Position numbers and translations under genes: made by a program. A DNA stretch of 31,811 nt from contig PDHQ01000361.1 of assembly GCA_003339415.1 (NCBI GenBank), forward strand, positions 1 to 31,811, in the 5' to 3' direction. This document shows positions 11,191-24,635 of the stretch, one piece after another (the stretch's first letter is position 1; every line of letters begins with the position of its first letter). The stretch is from Ophiocordyceps camponoti-saundersi (nom. inval.). Lineage: Eukaryota; Ascomycota; Sordariomycetes; Hypocreales; Ophiocordycipitaceae. A model generated the notes under the pieces. The model searched no databases. It had not been told where the DNA came from and saw only the letters and a program-made list of their open reading frames with translations.

Positions 11191-14100
11191 TAAGCGCTAA
11201 TATATACCTTTTTAATAAAAATACTATATATAATATAAGATATTTAATAATACTTTTATAAATTACTTAACTTCTTATTATAATTTCTTTATAATATTTT
11301 ACTTAAATTTCTTTTTTAAACTTTATTATTTTTATATTTAAAAAATTACTTAAATTTTTAAATTATATAACTTTTTTATAATTTTAAATAATTAAGGTCT
11401 CTATTTATACTTAACGCTATAATATTATAAGAATTTAATACTTTCTGCCTTTTAAAGTTTAACTTTACTAAGAGAATAACCTTAAATATAAAATTATAAA
11501 GTAATCCGCTTCTTAATTTACTACTAATATTAATAATATTTAATAGCGGGACTTAAAAGCTTAATTAATCCTAATAATATCCGTATATAAGTAAAAGTTA
11601 ATATAATATTAATACTAACTTTAATAACTTATTTATTAATATTTTTTAAACTTTAATAAATCTTATTTTAAAATTTATATATAAAAAACTTATTAAAATA
11701 ATCTCCGCGTAAAATTTCTATCTTATATAAAGTATCCTTAATATAGCGTTTAGTAAGTTTTAATAACGCTAATAAACTTCTAAAAACTTATTTAGCTTAC
11801 TTATTATTATTTTTTATATTATCTAAAAGTTAGTTAAAGCTATTTTCTATAAAATAATAAGTAAAAAGTTAAACTTCGCTTTTAAAGCTTTAATTTAAGC
11901 TAGCGTAATTATAAACTCCGCCCTAAACTCCGCCCCCTTTATAGCGCCCCTTATATAGCTAGTTTTAGCGAGAATAGAGAGGGAGGTACTTATATTAGTA
12001 AAAAATATTTTAATAGTTAATAGAGTTTTAGCGCTTACTCCCTAAAAAGTTATTTAAAAAGTTAATAAAGTTATAAGCTATTTTATAATAATTACCGCGC
12101 GCGAATTTCCTAAAAATAATTTTAATATTATATTTAACTTAAAATATAAAAACCTTATTTTTAAAAATAAATAAGTAGCTTAGGCTTTTAAAGCGAAAGC
12201 TAAGTATATATATTAAACTTATATTATTATTATTAAAAATATTTAAACTTTAGTAGCTAATTATAATTATAATACGCTATTTAATATTATTAGGGAGGTA
12301 AATAAAGTTAATATAATCTAAGTAAAAATATTCTAACTTTAGCGTATTATTAATAAAAAAGCTTTATAAACTTATCTTATTATAAGCTTAAATAGTATAA
12401 AAAATATAAATAAGCTTTACTTAAATAAAATAGTTATAAATATAAAGATAATTTATTATAAACTTTATAAGGATTTTATATATTTTAAGTAATATTATAA
12501 ATATTTTTAATTTAAGTATATTATTAAATATTATTAGAAGCTTTTTTAATATAAATATTATATAGCTACTTTATATAATAATAAAGAAGAAAACTATTTT
12601 ATATAAAAGGGAGAAAGACCCCGCTATTATATTTTATATAAAGGTATATATTTTATATAGTTAAAAGATTACCTAGAGTTTTAAAAATCATAAAGCTATA
12701 TTAAGTTTAGCTTCCTTAATAAACCTCGCTTTTTTTAATTATTATAATTTACTTAACCTCTAGCCTTTACTTAGTAGTAACTTTATAAGAATAGCGAAAG
12801 CTTTATTATAGTTTTTTTAAAAAAGTAAATATATTATAAATTTTTTAAAAATATATTTTAGCAATCTTTTTATAATATACTATCTACTTAAGTCTCCTTA
12901 AAAAGCTTTTAACTTAGTAATACTTATAAAGGCTATAAGCTATATAATAAACTTTATAACTTATAATTAACTTTATAATTTAAAATAAAGTTTATATTAG
13001 CAGATTTTATATAATTAAAGTAACTATAAATAACTATTTTTAATACTTAATTCTTATAAGAATTATAACCTTATTATAAAATATATTAAAAATTAACTAT
13101 TTTATTTAGCTTACTTTATTTAATAAAAAAAGCTATAATATTATTATTATATAAAAATTCTAGCTTTATATATATAATCGCCCTTTACTTTCTAAACTTA
13201 CTTTTTATTACCTTATCTAAAGTAAAAATAAAACTTTCCTTTATATATATAAATAATATAAAATTAATAACTAAAACCTTATTATAAATCTTAACTTTAC
13301 TAAAATTTCTTTTTATAATAAGCTTTAAGTATTTATTATTTACTTTCCGCTATTTAGAATATATATTAGACTTTTTTTACGCTTATTATTTCCTCCTTTC
13401 TCTTTATATTTCGCCTTCGCCTCCGCTTTATTAGTTATTTTTAGTAATTTTAACGCTTATTAACCCTTTTAGGATTTTTATAAATATACCTCCTCTTATT
13501 TTATAAAGCTTCTCTCCGCTTTTTACTAACTCCGCTTTAAACTTTTTACCTTTTTTTATAAAATTACCTAAAAAATATATAAGCAAAAAGCTAATATTAT
13601 TAACTTAATTTAAAATACGCTTAACTATTTCCTTATATATTTTAACTTAGATTTTAATTTTCTTAGCTTTAATTATATCTTTTTATTTATATTATTTATA
13701 ACCTCTCCTTTTTTAAACTTTACTTTAATATTACGCTAGAAATATTTTAATTTTAATATTTTATAAATAAAAATAAAAAACCGCTTTTTACTTTCCGCTA
13801 TTTAAATAAAGTTTATAGCGGATATTAAAAAGTTAGTAATATAGCTATATAAATAATTAAATATTATAATTAGCTTAATAATTCTAAAATTACCTTAATA
13901 ATATAGTTTTTACTTATATTTATAATAAATTTTAAAAATTATTTTTATAATTTTAAATATAAAATATATTAAGCGGTATTAATAAATATAGCTAAACTTT
14001 AATTATTAATAAGTATATTAAAATATTATAATATAATAAAAATTATTTATTAGAAAAGTAAAAAAAAATAATTAAAAGTAATTTTTTATTTTTATAAATA

Positions 14101-15549
14101 GTAACTTTAATATTATATAATTTATAGCTTAGTAAGTAAAACTTTATAGCTAGGTTTTTTTAAAGCTTATATATATTCTTTCTTTTTAATAAGATATAAA
14201 CTTTATTTTCTAATTATTTTTCTTTAAAAAGTTAAAGCTTTTAGCTTATAAATTCTTTTCTTATTTTTTAGAAAATACTTTATATTTCCTTATCTCTAAC
14301 TTTTTCCTTTTAATAAATATTCCCTTTTAAGTTACTAAAAATAAAATCCGCTTTACTATTTTTAATATTATATTATAAAAATTTACTAAGCTTAATAATA
14401 TCCTTCTTAGCTTTTTAAAAAGTTATAAATAACCTTTTATAATAATTTTAATTAAGCTTTTTTAAAGGATATTATACTTATAAATACTTTTTTACTAAAT
14501 ATTAAATTTTAAATATTTTAATTTTCCGGAAAATAAGAAAAAGCTTTAAAGTTTATTAAACTTTAAGTAGCTATTATCTTATCTCCCTCCTTAATATTAT
14601 AAATAAGATTTTTAAAATTATAATAATAAAGAAAATATCCTATATAGCGGAGTTTATAGAAATCTTATTATAAAGTTAAATAAGTAACTAGCTTAATTAG
14701 TTTACTAATAGTATTTTACTCCTCCTAATAAAATCTATTTATATTATTTAAAGCTTTTAAAGCTTTACTTTCCTCTTAATATTAAATATAATAAGCGCTT
14801 TTAATTATATTTTATACTTTAAGCTAATAAAGATCCTTAACTTTCTTAGCTTTCTTAAATAAATTATAGCTTTCCTTTACTCTTACCTTTTTAATTATAC
14901 CTTTTACTTAAAAGTTAATAGTAAATTATCGGACCTTTTTTTTATTTTTATTAGAGTTCCTTAAAGCTCCCCGCTCTCTCTAGTATTATTTATTTTATAT
15001 ATCTTATTTTTTTATAAGTATTTAAAATAAGTAACTAGTATATTTATTATTAGATTTATAAATAATATTAATATTTTTAGTATTAAGTATACTTTCGCTT
15101 AAGTCCGCCGCTAGTTTAAATAAGCTTAGAGTATTTATTATAATTAGGTAGCGGAGTTTAAAATAACTTTTTAACTATTTAAAAATAAGCTTTTTTACTT
15201 TATAAAAGCTTACTTTATTAATATAACTCTGCTAGTTTTTAATAGGAATATTATTTAACTTATATAAAAGGTATATATATTTAAGGTTTAAATTTACTAT
15301 AAATTTTAATAAAAGCTTTACCTCCGCCGCCTTATAAAAAAGCTTACTTATTAATAGCTAGCTTTAACTAAGCTTACTTTATCTATTTAAAGCTTTTTAC
15401 TCCTTTAAATAAGGGAAACTTATACTAAGGTTATAAAGTTTATAATCGCTTTTAGCGCTATAATTTACTCCGCTTTAACCCCGCTAAGTAAAAAACCTAA
15501 AAGCCCCGTTAATATAGGACGTGTAATAATACCTTTATAAATCGCCTAA
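11191..15549. other. AT desert, no defensible gene
   Basis: This is over 4 kb of AT-rich sequence with very few CA or TG. A minus-strand stretch at about 13330-13620 translates to a Lys/Arg/Glu-rich tail vaguely like the C-terminus of fungal pogo/Fot1-type transposases. I could not find the catalytic DDE region upstream of it, so no element is called. Small CG-containing islets occur near 11900-11980 and 13380-13540. Confidence 0.5.
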
Positions 15550-15900
15550 CCTCTTATAATATTTTACTAGGATTTCCCCCTTAGGATTTTACTTAGATTT
15601 CCCTTAGAAATTTTATTACCTTTACGCTTAGGAAATTACTAAGATTTCCTCTTAGGATTTCTCTATAATAACTCTTAGGATTTTACCGAGATTTCTTACC
15701 GGATCTAATATTAAAAGATACTTTTAGAAATCTCCGGATTTTACTAGGAAATCCTTATATATTAGAAAATTACCGTATATTAAGAAATCTCCGGATTTTA
15801 TTAGGAAATCCCTATATATTAGGAAATTACTATATATTAGGAAATTACTATATATTAGGAAATCTCCGTTTTACTAATATATATAGAAATTATTATAAAA
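15550..15900. repeat. Cluster of short degenerate AGGATTT / AGGAAATC repeats
   Basis: Within 350 bp the words TAGGATTT, TTAGATTTCC, TAGGAAAT and AAATCTCCGG recur many times in irregular order. A longer unit, AATCTCCGGATTTTA followed by TAGGAAATCC.TATATATTA, is repeated around 15731-15870. It resembles a decayed minisatellite with both orientations of a short word mixed (AGGAAATC versus GATTTCCT). No coding frame is present. Confidence 0.8.
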
Positions 15901-16739
15901 TCCCCTTAAGTAAATATTTTTAAGATTATATTAAGAAATCTTCCTTAAGCTTTTAGCTATAAATTAGCTTAATATTCTTTTAAGTAAAAATTTAGATTTT
16001 TTTATAATTATTATTTTAATTTTTAAAAGATTTTTACTTATATTTATATTTTTTATAATAGCTATTTTATAATCTTATAATTAGTAGCTAGCTTATCTTT
16101 CTTTTTTTATATATTATATCTAATAGCTAGCTTAGTATATACGCTTATTAGAAGATTATATATATAAATATATAATAACTAATAATAATTCTTTTTTATA
16201 TTAACTTATAAATTTCTAGCTATTAAAGTAATAAGTTAAACTTAAAATATTTTTACTAATAAGACTTTATAAGCGTAGATTTTTAGCTTAGAAGAAAGCT
16301 TTATTATATTTATTATATTATTTTAGCTATATATTATTTCTTTATCCCTAAACTTTTTAAGGTAATTAAAGAAAAAATTATAGCTTAGAAAAAAAAAGCT
16401 TATATTTTTAATATTTATAAAAAAGTAAAAAAACTTTACCTTTTTAAAGGTAAATTCCTTTTTTTATAATATAGAGAAATAAAGCTAGTTAGAAAGTATT
16501 TACTATATTAGGATAATCCTTAAGAAACTAAGTTACTTATTATAATTAATTTTTTCCTAACTAATCTAAATATGGTTATAAATTATAATTAATTATTTAA
16601 ATAAGTAAATTAACTAAAATATATAATAAATAGTATCCCTTATTTACTTAATTTTTTTTTAGAAAACTAGCTACCTTTTATTTAAGAATATTTTTAAATT
16701 ATAAGTAATATTAAAAATAAAGGTAAGTAACCCGCTTTA
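15901..16739. other. AT-rich DNA, no gene recognised
   Basis: AT-rich, stop-filled sequence between the short-repeat cluster and the first part of element A that I can read as coding-like. It may hold the 5' LTR of that element, but no matching 3' copy was identified. Confidence 0.4.
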
Positions 16740-19249
16740 TAAAAAAAGATAGTAAAAATACTAAGCTTTTTTCTTAAGATAAAGGGAAAGAAAAGGCTAA
16801 GTTCTCTTTACTAGATAAAGGTAAAAAAACCTCTATACTATAAGAATTCTCTCTAAAAGGGGAACTATTTACCTTAAAAAAGAATATTTTAAGGAAATAA
16901 TATTTTCCGGATTCTCTTATATTATTATTTAATTCGAAGAAACCTAAACTACCTTCCTTAAAAGAGGAAAAGATAATACGAATAATTAATAAAAATTTTT
17001 ATTTTTATTATATTTATTCTTAAAATTTAGATTTAAAGCTAAATAATAATTTATAATTATATTACTAAATAAACTTATAAAAATTATCTAAATAATAAGT
17101 TTAGCTATAAGCTAAAAATATTAGATAATTTAAACTAGCTAGTATTTTTAATATTACCTTTAGTTAAATTAAGGAAACTAATAAAATTATTATTTATTAG
17201 AATATTAACTAATTTATAAATACTTTAAAATAAATTATAGCTTAAAGTAAGGATTATATAAATAAACTTATATAACTTATTCCTTTTTTTTAGAGGTTAT
17301 ATTATAAAATAATATTTTAGAGATTTAAATCTATAAATTAAACTAGAATTTACTTTTCCTAATCTTAGAATCTAAAGATAGGTAAAAGCTTTATAAAAAA
17401 AGTTTACTATTTAACTTAATATTATTACTTTTATTATATAAAAATAAAGCTTTATATTTTAAGATATACTTACTAGAAAGGATTTCTAATTATAAATATT
17501 AAAAATAAAAAGAATAGCTTAAGTAGCTTTTTATCTTAAATAATTTATACTAATAATTATCTTTTCTTAACTTAATATCTTTCTTTAAGAAACTTTCCGA
17601 TAACTAACTAATAAAGATATTTTAAATAACTAAGTATATAAATATAAATAACTTATTCTAAACCTTTAAACTAAGCTAATTAGGGGAATTTAAGGTATTC
17701 TCTAAAATAATATTACTTAGTATATAGCTTTAGGTAAATTATTCTAATAAGAATATAAAGTAAATAATCCTAAGGAGAAATCCCCGCGAAATCTAAACCG
17801 CTAACCGGAACGTAAACTAAATAACTCCTCTATAAAACTAATAGATAATACTTAGAAACTTTTTAATAGAAACGTTAAGTTTAAAACGAAAACGAAATAG
17901 CCTTTCCTTAAGAAAAATAGAGAAAGCTTAAAAAGTAATCTTATTCTTATTAACCTTACTTATAAACTTAAAAATTAAGACCCTAATATAGACGGAGTTT
18001 TTACTATTTTTTCGGAAATATATAATATTATCCTTAATATTATAAAATAGCCCTTAGAAGGCGAAGATAACTTTTTTAAAATATCTAAGAATAAATAACT
18101 AGCTAATAACTTATATTATCTTATTTTAGATTCTAAAAAATATAAAATAAAACCTCTTAATATTATTAAAAATCTCCTTTTTAAAAACTTTCTTATTATC
18201 GAAGCTATTTTATAAATAATTAATTTCCTTTTAGAATAAGTTTCCTATTTCTCTTATATAAAAATTTTAATATTTAGTAAAAATAGATTTTCTAATATTA
18301 TAGAAATATATATTAATATTAAAATAAATAGATCCCTTATTAGGAAAAACTTACTTAATAAGTTTAATAATATTAATTATAATTTAATAATAATTTAAAG
18401 CTTAAATAATATTAGATTAGCCTTAACTTATAGTTAAGCTATTTTTACTTTATATATTATTAGTAAAATTAATAATAAGTTTTACTATAATAAGTTTAAA
18501 GCTAGCGCTTAAGTTATTAAATATCTTCTTATCGGAGTTTTATTAGGATAAGGATTCTTAATCCCTTATAGAATTAATATTCTTAACTCTTAATAAAAGC
18601 TTTAAATTTAATTTTATAAAGGAATACGTATTAAATACTATTTTACTTATAGAGGACTAGCTATCTATAAATATATATTAGCTATTTTAGTAATAATAAT
18701 CCTTTTTTTTAATAAGTATAATTCTAATATTAATTAAAAATCCTCTTAAGAATTATAATTTTATTTTCTTTCCTAACTTTTATTTTCTCTTTAGTTTAAT
18801 TATTCGTAATTACTTTTATTTAACTATCTTTAACTTAAGTAATAAGCTAATCTCTTTTAAATAAAAGGAAAAAGTTAATATAATATTAAATCTTAATAAT
18901 TAATTCTTTTTTACTATCTTTTAATAAATTATAAAAAAAGACTCCTTAGATAACTCTAATAAGCGTTTAATATTAAATTTTCTTTTAGATTAAATAATAT
19001 TATTTAATAAAACTAATACTAACTTATCTTTTATTAATATCTTAGATCTAAGCTAACTATACCGATTAGGTATTTTTAAAATACTTAATATTTTAGAAAT
19101 CGAGGGAGAGTATAGCGTTAGAATTTATATTTTAGATCCTTAGTTATCTAGAAAGGTAAAATAGCTATATAATTCCTTTCTAAAATTATAGGAAGATATT
19201 AAACTAATTAATTTACCCTTAGAATATTATTTAAAAATCCCCCTTATAA

Positions 19250-19925
19250 ATAATTAATATAAGAAAAAACTTAGTTTATATCCTTACTTACTAAATAAAC
19301 TTAATTAGGATTTCCTTAATAAAAAATATAATAATATATATTTATAAGGTAAAATAAAATAAGCGCTTAAAGCTTTACCTTTTACTAGCTTATATTTTAT
19401 TATTTAAAGAAAAGGTAAACCTTATATTATAAATAACTTATAAGCTTTAAATAGCGTAGCTATTCCTAATATATATTTAATACCTCTCCCTTAAAATATA
19501 ATCTAGAAGTTAGTAAGTAAAAAAGTTATTTCTATTATTAATACTTAAAGCTTTTTTTATTAGTTTCTTATTTATCTAAATTACTAAGAGCGGTTTACGA
19601 TTATTTCTTACTATAGATTAGAGAGGGCTATAGTCGCTCTTATAAGGTATAAAATTCTCCTATTTATATAGAAAGATTTATTAATTATATTTTCTAACTA
19701 TATAAAATATACGCTACTAAATATATTAACGATATAGTAATCTTCTCTAATACCTTAGAAAATTATATTAAATATCTTACTATAATATTTAATTTTTTTA
19801 TTAGTATAAATCTTTCCTTTTTTACTTTTAAATTATTCTTTTATTACCTATTTATAGAAATATTAAGGTATTATATTAATAGATTTATACTAATAAATAC
19901 TTAATCTTAAGTAAAAGCCTTATAA
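19250..19925 (+). pseudogene. Reverse transcriptase relic of element A
   Basis: Translation gives RALNSVAIP-like sequence (with one stop), the ERFTIISYYRLERAIVAL segment (Ty3-type RFT..S..GLERS.VALMG) and the active-site box. The latter reads Y-I-N-D-I-V-I-F-S at 19722-19748, where the family has YIDD. The first catalytic Asp is Asn because the codon follows a T (TGAC to TAAC). The part before about 19690 is in one frame and the YIND box is in another, so a one-base-type indel lies between about 19690 and 19710. The RT would have copied element RNA into DNA. Confidence 0.85.
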
Positions 19926-20209
19926 GATATTAATTTTCTTAATACCTTATAATATTTTAAGTAATAAATTAGATTAGTTAGATAGATAAGATATCTTATT
20001 CCTTATTTTATATAATAAATTAACTTTTTTTAGAAACGTAAAATAGTAATATTCTAAGAAAGATAGGAAAATAAAGTACTTATTATAAACTAAAAAGAAA
20101 TACCTTTACCTCCTAGTTTAAAATTATTTTAATAAAAGAAGAAACTAACTATTTTAATAATATTACTAATACTTTTTATAATAATATTACTTTTAGTTAG
20201 TTTTTTCTT

Positions 20210-20570
20210 AATTATTAATTTTTTTTATAAATTAATATCTCTTAAGAGAACGGTTTTATAGCTTATCTTTTTTATATAGATAATAAAGAATTTTAGAAAC
20301 TATTTTTAGCTCCGCCTTAGTAATTTATTAAACTTATCTACTATCTTAATTATATACTTAAACTAGCTAAAACTAAATATTAGCTAACTAAACTTAAGAT
20401 TTCCTACTTAATTTAAGCTTATTATAAACTCCGGACTTATTTAATTAAAACCCGGAAACTAAAAATAGTAATTTTTATAAATTATATTATAATTTTAATA
20501 ATTATAAAATAAACCTTTCTTTTTACTATTAATATAAAAAGTAATAATTACCTTACTTTTACTTTTTAGT
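20210..20570 (+). pseudogene. RNase H relic of element A
   Basis: The segment following GFIAYLFYIDNKEF matches the Ty3-type RNase H. It has the LAKTKYQLTKLKISYLI stretch in place of the family's AE.RYWPTELEVACLVW, then an FINYIIIL stretch in place of FTDH.A.L, then IKQTFLFT in place of IAKQTSLTT. Conserved Trp and Asp codons are lost as stops, Leu/Gln or Asn, all explainable by CA to TA or TG to TA changes. The domain would degrade the RNA strand of the RNA/DNA hybrid. Confidence 0.75.
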
Positions 20571-21229
20571 TTTTAAGTTAATATTTTTTAGAAGTTTAAT
20601 ATATTCTTAGTATTTTTAATATTTTTATAAACTCTCTCTTACGCCTCTTTTTAAAAATAGCCTTAGAAAAAAGATAAGGAAAACTTAAAAATATCTAGGA
20701 AAATTATATTAACTATAAATATATACTTATTTCCTTAAAAGCTATTCTTAATAACGCTTTCTAATATAAGATTTCCGAAAAATATCTCCTTAATATATAA
20801 TAGTTTAAAATCTTAAAATAACTTAAAAATAAAAACTTTTAGGCTTTTATCTAAGTAAATAGCTTATTATATCTTAAGAATATTAATAATTAATAATAAC
20901 TTTATATTCTCGAAAATTACGCTAAAGAAATTATTTCTAAGTATTATTTTCGTAAATTTTATACTAGCTAAAGATATATATAAGCTAAACTCTCTTTTAA
21001 TTTTATTATTTCCTAATTAAAGAAAAAAATCGATAATTTCGTAAATAAATATAATATTTATAAATAAAATTTAACTAATAGATAAGCTCCTTTTAAGGAA
21101 ATAGTTCCTATTTATTCCTTAGTAATTCTTTTTTATATAATTATAATAAATTTTATTATTAGACTCCCTCTAATCTTTTTAGAAAACTTACCTTAATTTA
21201 AACTTAAAAGAAAGTTTTATAATACCCTC

Positions 21230-21570
21230 TTTATTATTATTAATAAGTTCTCGAAAATATATATTTTAACCCCTAAATATAATTACTTTACCGCTAAAAA
21301 ATAAGCTTAGTAGCTATATAATAAGCTTACTTATTATAATTAGGGACTCTTAAAATAAATTATCTTTAATTAGAATCTAAAGTTTATATCTAAGTTTTAA
21401 AAAACCTTATAGTCCGCTTTTAATACTAAACTCCTAATATTAACTATATATTACTTATAAACTAATAATTTATTTAAAAAATAAAACTAAATTATTAAAA
21501 TCGCTTTTAGATTTTTCGCTACCGATTTCCTAATAAAATAATAAATTAATACCTTACTAGCTTTTTAGTT
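21230..21570 (+). pseudogene. Integrase core relic of element A
   Basis: The sequence corresponding to the second Asp region of the DDE core reads NLKFISKF where the family has SDRDPKFLSEFW. It is followed about 20 codons later by TYKLIIYLKNKTKLL where HPQTDGQSERTNQ is expected. The first part, around 21250-21350, matches the KRV.FIP....YTAEDWA-like stretch. Catalytic acidic residues are replaced. Integrase would have inserted the cDNA into the chromosome. Confidence 0.65.
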
Positions 21571-22014
21571 TTTACTTAATAACTCCTTCTTCTTAGTTAT
21601 TAAAATTACGCTTAGTAAGTTATTTACTAGATTTCGAATAGATAATAATCTCCGTTATCTAAGTAATTAAGCTTCCTTTAAATTTAAGGAAATATTAAAA
21701 AATAAAGTAATTATCTAAATTACTTATACTTAAGCTACGATAAAAAAATAATATAATAAAAAGTATTAGAAGCTTAAGTTTAAACTTAGTAATTAAGTTT
21801 AGCTAAAACTTAGGAAAAGATATTCTATTCCTAATAGATAAATAGCGAAATTTTTAAAATAATAAATTAAGCTTTTTAGCGTAATCGAAAAAATTAGATA
21901 TCTAGCTTACTAACTAAATCTTAATAACTTTATAAATATCTATCTTATTATATTAATTATATAACTTTAATTAGCTAATATTTTAAGAGAATAACTTAGC
22001 CCTAAGCTTAGTAC

Positions 22015-22200
22015 TAATAACTATAAGATTAAATAAATCCTTAATAAGAGAAAAGTAAAGAAAAGGTAAGGCGCTACTTAAATAAAGTACTTTATATATT
22101 AAAAAAGATACCTAAGTAATAATAACTAATAGGTAGCTAAAAAGGACTTTTAATAAAAGGAGATAATTAAAGAATTTAAAAAAGAAAAAGATAAGTTAGA
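22015..22200 (+). pseudogene. C-terminal chromodomain relic of element A
   Basis: The frame starting near 22022 reads ILNKRKVKKR, then IKYFIY.KRYL, then VAKKDF and EIIKEFKKE. This matches the chromodomain pattern in which an I-L-x-x-R-x-x-x-x-G strand is followed by YLVKWKGY, then W-x-x-x-x-x-L and a final helix. The two aromatic-cage Trp codons appear as stops (TGG to TAA or TAG). In chromoviruses this domain reads methylated histone H3 and steers integration to heterochromatin. Confidence 0.65.
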
Positions 22201-22283
22201 AGCTAAGCTAGAAATTACTAAGAAAAAATATATAAATACTTTTAAAAAGTACTAGCTATTAAAATAAGGTAAATAAGTTATTT

Positions 22284-22336
22284 AATAATAAACGCGTAAT
22301 ATTTTTAGGAAATAATAAACTTAACGCGTTATTATT
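22284..22336. repeat. Imperfect inverted repeat with ACGCG core
   Basis: AATAATAAACGCG at 22284-22296 and CGCGTTATTATT at 22325-22336 are inverted complements apart from one extra A, with a 28-base spacer. It lies just past the end of element A pol and could be part of its 3' untranslated region or LTR. No function is assigned. Confidence 0.6.
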
Positions 22337-24205
22337 TATATTAGATTTCTTTTTATTTTCCTACTTTTCTTCTCTTATTTCCTCTTTCCTTTATTTATCC
22401 TCTCTTATTCCCCTCTATATTACCTATCTTTATTATATCTTCTTACGTATTAATAATAATATTCGTACGCTAATATACCTAATATAGCCTAAAACTATCC
22501 TATATATATTCTAAGAGTAGGAAAAACTAGAGAACTCGGAGTAAAACCCTCCCCTTAAGTATTACTTTAGTTTAAAGCTAGATTAGGTCCGCACCTAGCA
22601 CTCTATACCTTAAATAAGTCCGGTAATAATAAGTAATTAGGAAGCTAATATTTCCTCTAAAGCGAAGTTTACGGTAGTAAGAGTACGCGTAGTTTAAATT
22701 TAATATAAAATCCGTATAATTATTTATTTTCCTAAATATTATTATTATTATAAATTAAATCTCCGCGCTTAATTATAATATCCTAAATAATCTATTTAAT
22801 TAAGGCTTTATTAATATAATTAAAAAATATATAAAGGTTTTATTAGCTTATAATAAACCTTATAATAGCTAGTTCCGAAAAGCGGCTTAATTATTATAAT
22901 AAAGCTATAAATAAGTTCGGAGAGGGGGTTAGAGGCGGAGCTATTATATTCGCTTTCTAATATTTCCGCCTTAGCTACTATTAAACTTTAGTTAGCGCTA
23001 GAGGGGGAGGAGGGATAATATATATAAAGTTTTAGTTTATAAATTTTCGGGGTTAGGAAATATAAATATCTTTCGCCCGGTCCTACGCTACTCTTATTTT
23101 AAGGTAAAGTTAATTTTACCTAAAGTAAGTCCCTTAATAGAAAAAATAATAATATAGTCTTTTTTTATACGCTATAAGATAAGCTAACTTACCCTTTATA
23201 TATAAAAAGGTAAAATACTAGCTATATTATAGCTTTACTATATAATATTTAGTAATATATCTAAGCTAGTAATATTTAAAATATTACTAAGGTTAGATTT
23301 TTAGCTTATAAAGTTTTATATTAAAAATCTTTACTTATATTATTATACCTTTATTATAAATTTAGTTTATATTTATTATACTATTAATAATAATTATAAG
23401 GAAGCTTTACTAAGTTCCTAAATAATATCTTTTTATATATAATTATATTATTAAAACTTTATTTAATAACTTAATTTTTTTTTAAAAAGCTTTCTTACCG
23501 CTTTACTATAAGGCTTACGCTAATACCCCTTTTACGATAAGAGTATAACCTCCGCTAATAAGGCGTGCCTTTTCTCCGAAAATAATATAAAGCTATTTTA
23601 AATTAAACCGGAGCTTATAAATAACGTTTTAGAATATTATTATAATATTACTACTAAATAGTTTCCTTATTATAAAAGCTTAGCTTTATTTATAAAGTCT
23701 ACGGTTAACGCTTATTATAATTATTTTAAGGCTTTAAACTTAAAGCGGAGTAATAATAAAGTTAAAGTAAATCGTAAGCTAACGCTTATATTACGCGGGA
23801 ACTTATTTTTTAATAGTTTTCTCCGGTACTTTAGCTATAATTATAGCTTATATCGGAGGAGTTCCGCTCCCCCTAAAGCTATAAAAAAGAGAGGAAACTA
23901 CGGCTATAATAGCTAAGGAAATATTATTAATTAATAAAGTCGGAGTAAAGGGGGCGCCTCTCCGGACCCTCTTAGACTCTGCTATTTATTCGATAATTAC
24001 TTATACGAAGACTAAAGCGTTCCTTAAAATAATCTTATTAATATTTACCTTAGCTTTTAATAAGGTAAAAGGTATAGTAAACTTTTAAGTCTAAGTTTAT
24101 TATAATTCGGAGTAAAGCTATATTTTAAGTAAAAAATTTTCGCGGTTACGATTAACTTATATAACGTCGCCCTCCCCCCCGGAGTCGCTTTAGGCGCGGC
24201 TTAAG
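22337..24205. other. Unassigned DNA between elements A and B, GC-patchy
   Basis: This 1.9-kb stretch has more CG-containing islets than the deserts further left (for example 22900-23100, 23500-23600, 23800-23990 and 24160-24230). A few CA steps survive near 22594-22600. It probably contains the 3' end of element A and another eroded repeat. No domain was recognised in any frame. Confidence 0.5.
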
Positions 24206-24318
24206 GCTATCGCTATAAGGTAACGAAAGGAGCGGAGTTTGCTTATAATATAAGAATAAGAAGTTTATATCCGCGTTACTATAAGCGCGGGATCCGTGGA
24301 ATATATAAGAGTTATATC
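24206..24318. repeat. Partial third copy of the LTR-like repeat
   Basis: This matches the right-hand third of the tandem repeats at 1809-2563. It carries CTATAAGGTAACG, then AGCGGAGTTTGCTTATAATATAAGAA, then AAGTTTATAT, then ACTATAAGCG and TATATAAGAGTTATAT. It keeps G and C (and a surviving GTGG) where the left copies have A or T, so it looks closer to the ancestral sequence. The box TATATAAGAG would suit an LTR promoter. Confidence 0.7.
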
Positions 24319-24635
24319 TTTTTATATATTAGTTTTTATTCCCCTTATAGTTATTTTTTTTTATTTTCTAATTCTTTTAATTATCCTTATATTATTTCCT
24401 TTCTTTTATATTTAAAATTAATCTACCTTATAATAATCCTTATTATTCTTATAATAAGATATATTATAAGTTATTTTATAAATAACTAATTTATACTCCC
24501 TTTATACTTATATTTAAAAGCTTTAAAAAAGCTATTTAGCTATTTAAAAACCTTATAAAATTTTAATATTTATTTAAGTCGCTCGCTTATTATTAAGGTT
24601 TAGCCCTTATATTATATTTAGGTTATAAACCTAAA
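24319..24635. other. AT-rich DNA, no gene recognised
   Basis: AT-rich sequence between the LTR-like repeat and the candidate 5' LTR of element B, with stops in all frames and no motif recognised. Confidence 0.5.

Larger units (their letters stand above)
16740..22200 (+). mobile_element. Element A: RIP-killed Ty3/gypsy chromovirus relic
   Basis: Recognisable pieces appear in the order expected of a Ty3/gypsy pol gene on the plus strand: reverse transcriptase, RNase H, integrase core and a C-terminal chromodomain. The order RT-RH-IN places it in Ty3/gypsy rather than Ty1/copia, and the chromodomain places it among chromoviruses. The 5' part (about 16740-19200), where Gag and protease should lie, has long stretches with few stops but no motif I can name. 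LTR borders were not found, so both ends are approximate. It cannot encode working proteins: many CAA, CAG and TGG codons read as stops, and at least one indel shifts the RT frame. Confidence 0.75.

Noticed and set aside
13330..13620. Minus-strand Lys/Arg/Glu-rich translation resembling the tail of a fungal pogo/Fot1-type transposase.
   Set aside because: The similarity rests on low-complexity basic residues. No DDE catalytic motifs or terminal inverted repeats were found upstream of it.
15550..15900. CRISPR-like array.
   Set aside because: Repeats are short, irregularly spaced and in both orientations, with no constant spacer length, in a eukaryotic context.
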